From: Clostridia bacterium
GTDB taxonomy: Bacteria > Bacillota > Clostridia > Oscillospirales > Acutalibacteraceae
Length of the DNA stretch: 9,677 nucleotides
Direction: 5' to 3'
NCBI GenBank assembly: GCA_017442445.1
Contig: JAFRZS010000175.1
Location: forward strand, 1 to 9,677
Shown: positions 5,667-9,677 of the stretch, in pieces
Position numbering within the stretch: position 1 is the stretch's first letter
How the letters are laid out: every line of letters starts with the position of its first letter
Notes under the pieces: generated by a model
The model's database searches: none
What the model was told of the DNA's origin: nothing
The model's input: the letters and a program-made list of their open reading frames with translations, nothing else
Translations under genes and position numbers: made by a program

Positions 5667-6707
5667 AAGTGTTACGGGATTGTGGTCGGAATGTTCAAAG
5701 TTTAAGTTATCGCCTTTAACAGATTTGATTTCCACATTGGGAGATACAATAAATCCGTCGATGAGATAAAGCTGATTTTCGCCCGAATACGGTGCATCAA
5801 GCAATCTGCAGGTCGGATTGTTTATATCAAATGCAAATTTCCAGCCTTCAGGTAAAATATCATTTTCAAGTGTACCGGGTGTCCATTTTTCAGTATCCTT
5901 TATGGAATATTTATCCAATGCTCCCGGGAAGGACTGATTGAAATCGCCGCCCGCAACAACATAATTACCCTTTTTGTATTCCTCTTCAAGTGTTTTTATC
6001 AAAAGCTTTGTCTGTGCGATTTTGCCCTCACCGTCATCATAAGCTTCAAGATGTAAATTTACCACAACAAGCTCTTTATCGGAATTTTCAATCGGTAAGC
6101 GGTTTATAAGTAAGCATCTCTTAATTTGTGCAACTCTTACAGGCCATGAAAACGGACAGGGAAGACTTACTCTCTCGCCCTCTGAGTTCATTTCAAGATT
6201 TGAAATTGTTGAAATACCTGATTCAACTCTGCCCATAGGCGGTACGGGAATCGGCACAAACGGACATTTATAATTGTATGCAAAAGCACTGTTCGCACCT
6301 TTTGCTAAAGCATCGTGCTGATTTATATTGTTTGTTCTTGACGATTTTGTGTCAACTTCCTGTAAAATATAAATATCGGAATTTTGTTTTTTCAAATAAG
6401 ATGAAACTCCCTCAATATTTTTCTCTATAATTTCATCGCTCGGCGGATTTACCATTTTGCCACCGTCCATAAAGAAATCGGAGTCTTTACCAAGTCCGCA
6501 GTAGCCGATATTCCATGTTGTTACGGTTATGGGTTTATTAAGCTGTACTTTTTCTGCCAAACTATCATCAATAAAAATGTTCGCAGACACCTTTTCTCTG
6601 TCTGCGGGTTTGAATTCCGTTATGCTGAGAAAAGCAATAAGTCCGACAAGTAATAAAATTACTATACCTATTAAAATACCGATAGTTTTAAAAACTTTTT
6701 TAACCAT
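5643..6707 (-). CDS. Membrane-anchored endonuclease/exonuclease/phosphatase (EEP) family protein
   Basis: A metal-dependent phosphodiesterase or phosphatase fold of the DNase I/sphingomyelinase/inositol phosphatase superfamily. One N-terminal membrane segment (residues about 8-28) after a KK-rich start suggests the catalytic domain faces outside. Catalytic marks are TWNIGY (Asn66), LQEVD (Glu117), NLHLEA (His219), GGDFN (Asp255, Asn257), IDGF (Asp317) and SDHNPV (340-345, His342), so the active site looks complete. It has 354 residues. GGAGGTG (6719-6713) sits 5 bases from the ATG, an excellent site. It is a single-gene unit with its own promoter, convergent with the small peptide gene and divergent from the antiporter. 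The substrate could be lipid headgroups, nucleic acid or phosphorylated sugars; sequence alone does not decide. Confidence 0.9.
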   Translation of the reverse strand: MVKKVFKTIGILIGIVILLLVGLIAFLSITEFKPADREKVSANIFIDDSLAEKVQLNKPITVTTWNIGYCGLGKDSDFFMDGGKMVNPPSDEIIEKNIEGVSSYLKKQNSDIYILQEVDTKSSRTNNINQHDALAKGANSAFAYNYKCPFVPIPVPPMGRVESGISTISNLEMNSEGERVSLPCPFSWPVRVAQIKRCLLINRLPIENSDKELVVVNLHLEAYDDGEGKIAQTKLLIKTLEEEYKKGNYVVAGGDFNQSFPGALDKYSIKDTEKWTPGTLENDILPEGWKFAFDINNPTCRLLDAPYSGENQLYLIDGFIVSPNVEIKSVKGDNLNFEHSDHNPVTLELVCSAN

Positions 6708-6725
6708 ATTAACACCTCCGTTTGT

Positions 6726-6755
6726 AGTATAGCATAAGCATTATTTTTATGTCAA
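6726..6755 (-). promoter_or_regulatory. Sigma-A promoter of the EEP gene
   Basis: On the minus strand TTGACA (6755-6750), an 18-base spacer and TATACT (6731-6726), with a TG one base upstream of the -10 (extended -10). It lies 19 bases before the start codon. Confidence 0.75.
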
Positions 6756-6831
6756 TGAAGGAATAATTGTACAAAGTTTGTGCTTTTTATAATAAATATG
6801 CAAATTTAATTCATTTGTTTTATAAAAACAC

Positions 6832-6863
6832 TTGACTTTTTGTCGAAATTATAAGAATATATT
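6832..6863 (+). promoter_or_regulatory. Probable promoter of the antiporter gene
   Basis: TTGACT (6832-6837) is a clear -35, but the -10 is uncertain. At 17 bases the hexamer is GAATAT (3 of 6), while the better TATATT (6858-6863) is 20 bases away. The same CTTGACTTTT string starts the peptide promoter at 5327. The leader that follows holds AAAAAATTTTTT just before the ribosome site. Confidence 0.4.
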
Positions 6864-6902
6864 AGTGTGTTTTTTCACAAAAAATTTTTTGGGGGTTAAA
6901 TC

Positions 6903-8507
6903 ATGAAAGCAAAACGCGTAACAGGTATTATCGCTGCTGTCGTTGCTGTTGCGGCTATCGGTATGGCAATAGCAGTAACTGCTTGCGGTATTACAACAAC
7001 TGCAACCTTCTGGGCATTGGTTCCGCCCATCGTTGCTATCGGTCTTGCATTGCTTACAAAAGAAGTTTATTCTTCACTTTTCGTAGGTATCGTAGTCGGT
7101 GCAATCTTAGGCTGCGGTAAATCTTTTACAACCGCTGTTGACAATGTTGTCAGCGTCGGTCTTATCGAAGCCGTTTCAGGCACTGCAGGTATTTTCTTAT
7201 TCCTTGTAATTCTCGGAATAATCGTTGCACTTATCAACCGTTCAGGTGCATCTGCAGCATTCGGCCGTTGGGCTGAAACTCACATCAAAAGCCGTGTAGG
7301 CGCACAGTTGGCTACATTCGTTTTTGGTGTACTTATTTTCATTGACGACTATTTCAACTGCCTCACAGTAGGTTCAGTTATGAAGCCCGTCACAGACGCT
7401 CACAGAGTATCCCGTGCAAAATTAAGTTACATCATTGATGCTACTGCAGCTCCCGTATGTATGATAGCACCGATCAGCTCATGGGCTGCTGCTGTTGCTT
7501 CTTATGCAGAGGGTACAGGACTTTCAGGAATTCAGCTTTTCATCAAGGCTATTCCCTATAACTTCTATTCACTTTTAACATTCGTATTTGTACTCGGAAT
7601 TATCTTTATGAAAGCTGATTTCGGTTCAATGCGTAAGCATGAGCTCAATGCTATCAACAACGGTGATCTCTTCTCCACAGAAGAAAGAGTTGAAGCAACA
7701 GATGTTGAAAACAATCCCAAGAGCCGTGTTATTGACTTACTCTTACCCATCATCATTCTTATCGTTATCTGCGTATTCGGTCTTCTCTATGTCGGCGGTT
7801 TCTTCGGCGGAGACTATGCAAATGACCTTATCGGCGCTTTCGGTAACACAGATGCTACAGTAGGTCTTCCCTGGGGAAGCATCTTGGCATTGATTCTTGT
7901 AGTTTTCTATATGATTGCACGTAAGCTTGTTACATTCAAAGAAGCTATGGAATGTGTTCCCAAGGGCTTTATGGCTATGGTTCCCGCAATCACAATTCTC
8001 ACAATGGCTACATCACTCAAAAACATTTCAAATGACCTTCTCGGTTCAGCATCATATGTTGAAATGCTTATGAAGAGTGAAGCTGCACAGAATCTTCAGT
8101 CACTTCTTCCTGCAGTTATATTCATCGTTGCTTGTCTTCTTGCTTTCGCAACAGGTACAAGCTGGGGTACATTCGGTATTCTTATTCCGATCGTTTCAGG
8201 AATGTTCTCAGTTGACAATCCGCTTCTTTACATCGGTATGTCAGCTTGTCTTGCAGGTGCTGTTTGCGGCGACCACTGTTCACCCATCAGCGATACAACA
8301 ATCATGGCTTCAGCAGGTGCTGAATGTGTTCACGTTAACCACGTTTCAACACAGTTGCCCTATGCAATTACAGTTGCGGCAATCAGCTTCGTCTGCTTCG
8401 TAATCGCAGGTTTCGTACAGAATGCAGTTATCTGCCTTGCAATCGGTGCGGTTCTCACAATCGGCACACTTTTAGTTATGAAAAAACTTTCAGCTAAAAA
8501 AGCTTAA
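6903..8507 (+). CDS. NhaC-family Na+/H+ antiporter
   Basis: An integral membrane secondary transporter exchanging Na+ for H+, or possibly Na+-coupled organic acid exchange as in the related MleN. The 534 residues are mostly hydrophobic, with about 11-13 membrane segments by eye. These include 33-51, 55-75, 93-115, 137-160, 217-236, 276-298, 320-340, 398-430, 485-505 and 510-530; a charged loop near 240-272 separates two halves. Family marks are GVLIFIDDYFNCLTVGSV (about 140-158), FATGTSWGTFGILIP (about 415-430) and CGDHCSPISDTT (about 454-465). The start at 6903 has GGGGG 7 bases upstream, an unusual purine site rather than GGAGG. It is a single-gene unit with its own terminator. Whether it carries malate or lactate cannot be read from the sequence. 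Confidence 0.92.
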   Translation: MKAKRVTGIIAAVVAVAAIGMAIAVTACGITTTATFWALVPPIVAIGLALLTKEVYSSLFVGIVVGAILGCGKSFTTAVDNVVSVGLIEAVSGTAGIFLFLVILGIIVALINRSGASAAFGRWAETHIKSRVGAQLATFVFGVLIFIDDYFNCLTVGSVMKPVTDAHRVSRAKLSYIIDATAAPVCMIAPISSWAAAVASYAEGTGLSGIQLFIKAIPYNFYSLLTFVFVLGIIFMKADFGSMRKHELNAINNGDLFSTEERVEATDVENNPKSRVIDLLLPIIILIVICVFGLLYVGGFFGGDYANDLIGAFGNTDATVGLPWGSILALILVVFYMIARKLVTFKEAMECVPKGFMAMVPAITILTMATSLKNISNDLLGSASYVEMLMKSEAAQNLQSLLPAVIFIVACLLAFATGTSWGTFGILIPIVSGMFSVDNPLLYIGMSACLAGAVCGDHCSPISDTTIMASAGAECVHVNHVSTQLPYAITVAAISFVCFVIAGFVQNAVICLAIGAVLTIGTLLVMKKLSAKKA

Positions 8508-8521
8508 TCCAAAAATAAAAC

Positions 8522-8550
8522 GCCTGACTCATCAGAGTCAGGCATTTTTT
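8522..8550 (+). terminator. Intrinsic terminator of the antiporter gene
   Basis: A 9-bp GC-rich perfect stem (8522-8530 with 8535-8543), loop ATCA, then six T (8545-8550). It begins 15 bases after the stop codon. On the minus strand the stem is followed by GTTTTATTTTT, so it may also stop transcripts arriving from the TSCPD gene. Confidence 0.92.
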
Positions 8551-8557
8551 ATTTTAA

Positions 8558-8603
8558 GATGAATTATACTATCAAGTGCAACACTTTGATAGTATAATTC
8601 ATC
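8558..8603. repeat. Long near-perfect inverted repeat
   Basis: Arms 8558-8578 (21 bases) and 8582-8603 (22 bases) are inverted copies with a single bulged base and a 3-base loop (CAA). It is AT-rich, lies just past the antiporter terminator and has no T run. It could be a small mobile-type repeat or an mRNA 3' element; no flanking target duplication is evident. Confidence 0.8.
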
Positions 8604-8613
8604 AACTGATTAT

Positions 8614-8643
8614 TTTTGATATCATGATATCATGATATCAAAA
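8614..8643. repeat. Three tandem TGATATCA palindromes inside a 30-base perfect palindrome
   Basis: TGATATCA occurs at 8617-8624, 8625-8632 and 8633-8640 without gaps. With the flanking TTT and AAA the whole of 8614-8643 is its own reverse complement. The GATAT core recurs in the linkers of the hairpin array at 1035-1144. It might be a protein-binding site cluster or a repeat remnant. Confidence 0.8.
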
Positions 8644-8681
8644 TAGTAAGAACGAAATTTAAATATATTAAACAGAAAGAC

Positions 8682-8702
8682 GGGGCGGATGATATCCGCC
8701 CC
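8682..8702. repeat. GC-rich short hairpin (GGGGCGGAT / ATCCGCCCC)
   Basis: A 9-bp perfect stem (8682-8690 with 8694-8702) around GAT, GC-rich in an AT-rich interval, followed by TACG. I recall strings of this kind scattered between genes in Clostridia; copy number needs a genome search. It has no T run after it. Confidence 0.65.
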
Positions 8703-8739
8703 TACGATTTGTGTGTTAAATTAAGCTATTATAATTGCC

Positions 8740-8784
8740 GTGCGCAGCACCCGATATTCTGCACTGCAAAGTCAACGGCTTTGC
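8740..8784. repeat. Degenerate hairpin-GATAT-hairpin element at the 3' end of the TSCPD gene
   Basis: A 4-bp stem GTGC/GCAC with loop GCA (8740-8750) is followed by CCGATATT. Then an 8-bp stem (8766-8773 with 8777-8784, one T-G pair, loop AAC) runs over the stop codon of the TSCPD gene (8772-8774). The style matches the array at 1035-1144. GCTATTATAAT occurs beside both (8725-8735 and 1161-1171). Confidence 0.45.
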
Positions 8785-9014
8785 TTGAGTGCTCTTGCTA
8801 ACTGGTCGGGACACGATGTGCTTTTGAAACCGCACATTACCCCTTCCAATCTTTCAATTACATCTTCAACCTTCATGCCTTCAACTAATTTTGAAATGCC
8901 GATTGTGTTACCCATACAACCGCCTTCAAATCTGACATTTTTGACAATTCCGTCTTCTATTTCAAAATTGATTGCTCTTGAGCAAGTTCCGCTCGTCTTG
9001 TAACGATAGTTCAT
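8772..9014 (-). CDS. TSCPD domain protein (TIGR03905 family)
   Basis: An 80-residue protein of the short TSCPD family, whose name-giving motif is present as TSCPDQLA (residues 66-73). A related domain sits at the C-terminus of some B12-dependent ribonucleotide reductases. Four cysteines (10, 33, 61, 68) are well spread, two of them in CMGNTIGI and in MCGF, and could bind metal. No biochemical role is established as far as I know. The length is normal for the stand-alone family. GGAGG lies 9 bases before the ATG. It is a single-gene unit, divergent from efp, and its stop codon lies in a hairpin. Confidence 0.9.
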   Translation of the reverse strand: MNYRYKTSGTCSRAINFEIEDGIVKNVRFEGGCMGNTIGISKLVEGMKVEDVIERLEGVMCGFKSTSCPDQLARALKQSR

Positions 9015-9044
9015 TTTTTGTTTCCTCCATAATTTTCTTCTTAA

Positions 9045-9073
9045 ATTTTAGCATAAATCCGTATTTTTAGCAA
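9045..9073 (-). promoter_or_regulatory. Promoter of the TSCPD gene
   Basis: On the minus strand TTGCTA (9073-9068), 17 bases and TAAAAT (9050-9045), with an extended -10 TG. The start would be near 9038. Confidence 0.6.
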
Positions 9074-9111
9074 TATTTAATTAAGGTTTGGGAATAATTC
9101 TAAAAAAAGAC

Positions 9112-9140
9112 TTGAAAAAAATCACGAAATAGTTTAAAAT
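9112..9140 (+). promoter_or_regulatory. Sigma-A promoter of efp
   Basis: TTGAAA (9112-9117), a 17-base spacer and TAAAAT (9135-9140); both hexamers are 5 of 6 to consensus. The leader before the GGAGG site at 9161 is short. Confidence 0.7.
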
Positions 9141-9174
9141 GAATCCGTAAATCTATTTATGGAGGAATAAACAA

Positions 9175-9677
9175 ATGGTTTCAGCAGGTGATTTTAGAAA
9201 CGGTATTACATTCGAAATGGACGGCAACGTCTATCAGATAATCGAATTCCAGCATGTTAAACCCGGTAAAGGTGCTGCTTTCGTTCGTACAAAGATACGC
9301 GATGTTATCGCAGGTTCTGTTGTTGAACGCACATTCAACCCCACAGAAAAATTCCCCACAGCTTATATTGAGCGCAAGGATATGGAATATTCTTATTCCG
9401 ATGACGGACTTTATTATTTCATGGATCCCGAAACATATGAGCTTGTTCCGATCAATGAATCAGAGTTGTCAGACAACTTCAAGTTCGTTAAGGAGAACAT
9501 GACATGTAAAGTTCTTTCCTACAAAGGTAATGTTTTCGGTGTTGAACCCCCCACATTCGTAACTCTTGAGGTTACAAAGACAGACCCCGGTTTTGCAGGA
9601 AATACTGCTACAAACGCTACAAAACCCGCTACTCTTGAAACAGGTGCGGAAATCAAAGTTCCCCTCTTCATTGAAGA
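9175..9677 (+). CDS. efp: Elongation factor P, C-terminus outside window
   Basis: A translation factor that binds between the P and E sites of the ribosome and relieves stalling at consecutive prolines. The 167 visible residues cover the N-terminal KOW-like domain (about 1-64), the first OB domain (65-128) and most of the second. The tip loop reads HVKPGKGAAF with Lys32 at the position that is modified in many bacteria. Later blocks ERKDMEYSYSDDGLYYFMD and GVEPPTFVTLEVTKTDPG are typical. The family is about 185 residues, so roughly 18 are missing. GGAGG (9161-9165) lies 9 bases before the ATG. No modification gene is in the window. Confidence 0.97.
   Translation, partial: MVSAGDFRNGITFEMDGNVYQIIEFQHVKPGKGAAFVRTKIRDVIAGSVVERTFNPTEKFPTAYIERKDMEYSYSDDGLYYFMDPETYELVPINESELSDNFKFVKENMTCKVLSYKGNVFGVEPPTFVTLEVTKTDPGFAGNTATNATKPATLETGAEIKVPLFIE

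Noticed and set aside
7565..8403. Alternative frames inside the antiporter gene on both strands
   Set aside because: Shadows of a long membrane protein; the Ser/Leu-rich products are what a shifted hydrophobic frame gives.
9254..9502. Plus-strand frame inside efp
   Set aside because: Shifted-frame shadow of elongation factor P, which carries the full motif set.

Overview
The window looks like ordinary chromosomal sequence from a low- to mid-GC anaerobic member of the Firmicutes, most likely class Clostridia of the gut type (Oscillospiraceae/Ruminococcus-like). The reasons are near-consensus GGAGG ribosome binding sites, sigma-A type promoters with AT-rich spacers, a TSCPD/TIGR03905 protein next to elongation factor P, and intergenic spaces filled with short hairpin repeats. 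This placement is inference from gene content and style. I see no phage, transposase, CRISPR array, tRNA or rRNA.

Layout. Positions 1-2370 (minus strand) hold a malate/L-lactate dehydrogenase family oxidoreductase, then a run of five small hairpins, then a malic enzyme cut off by the window edge. Positions 2427-5259 (minus) hold a second unit: a strong promoter, glycerol kinase (glpK), and 23 bases later an exported calcineurin-like phosphoesterase of the Dcr2 type, ending in a hairpin terminator. Positions 5328-5627 (plus) hold the most intriguing unit: a promoter divergent from glpK, a leader of about 100 bases that can fold, a 37-codon very acidic peptide gene, and a strong terminator. Positions 5643-6755 (minus) hold a membrane-anchored endonuclease/exonuclease/phosphatase family protein that converges on the same terminator. 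Positions 6832-8550 (plus) hold an NhaC-family Na+/H+ antiporter with its own terminator. Positions 8551-8771 hold no gene but are rich in palindromes and hairpins. Positions 8772-9140 hold a small TSCPD protein (minus) whose promoter lies back to back with that of efp (plus), which runs off the right edge.

How the parts may work together. GlpK traps glycerol as glycerol 3-phosphate, and the exported phosphoesterase from the same transcript could release glycerol or phosphate outside the membrane. The dehydrogenase and the malic enzyme both act on 2-hydroxy/2-keto acids such as malate and pyruvate and may be co-transcribed. These links are inference from context. The rest of the window is a set of single-gene units.

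The least explained material is (i) the short acidic peptide gene with its structured leader and (ii) a family of short, tight-loop hairpins spaced by GATAT-containing linkers. Hairpins of similar shape also lie on or against three stop codons.
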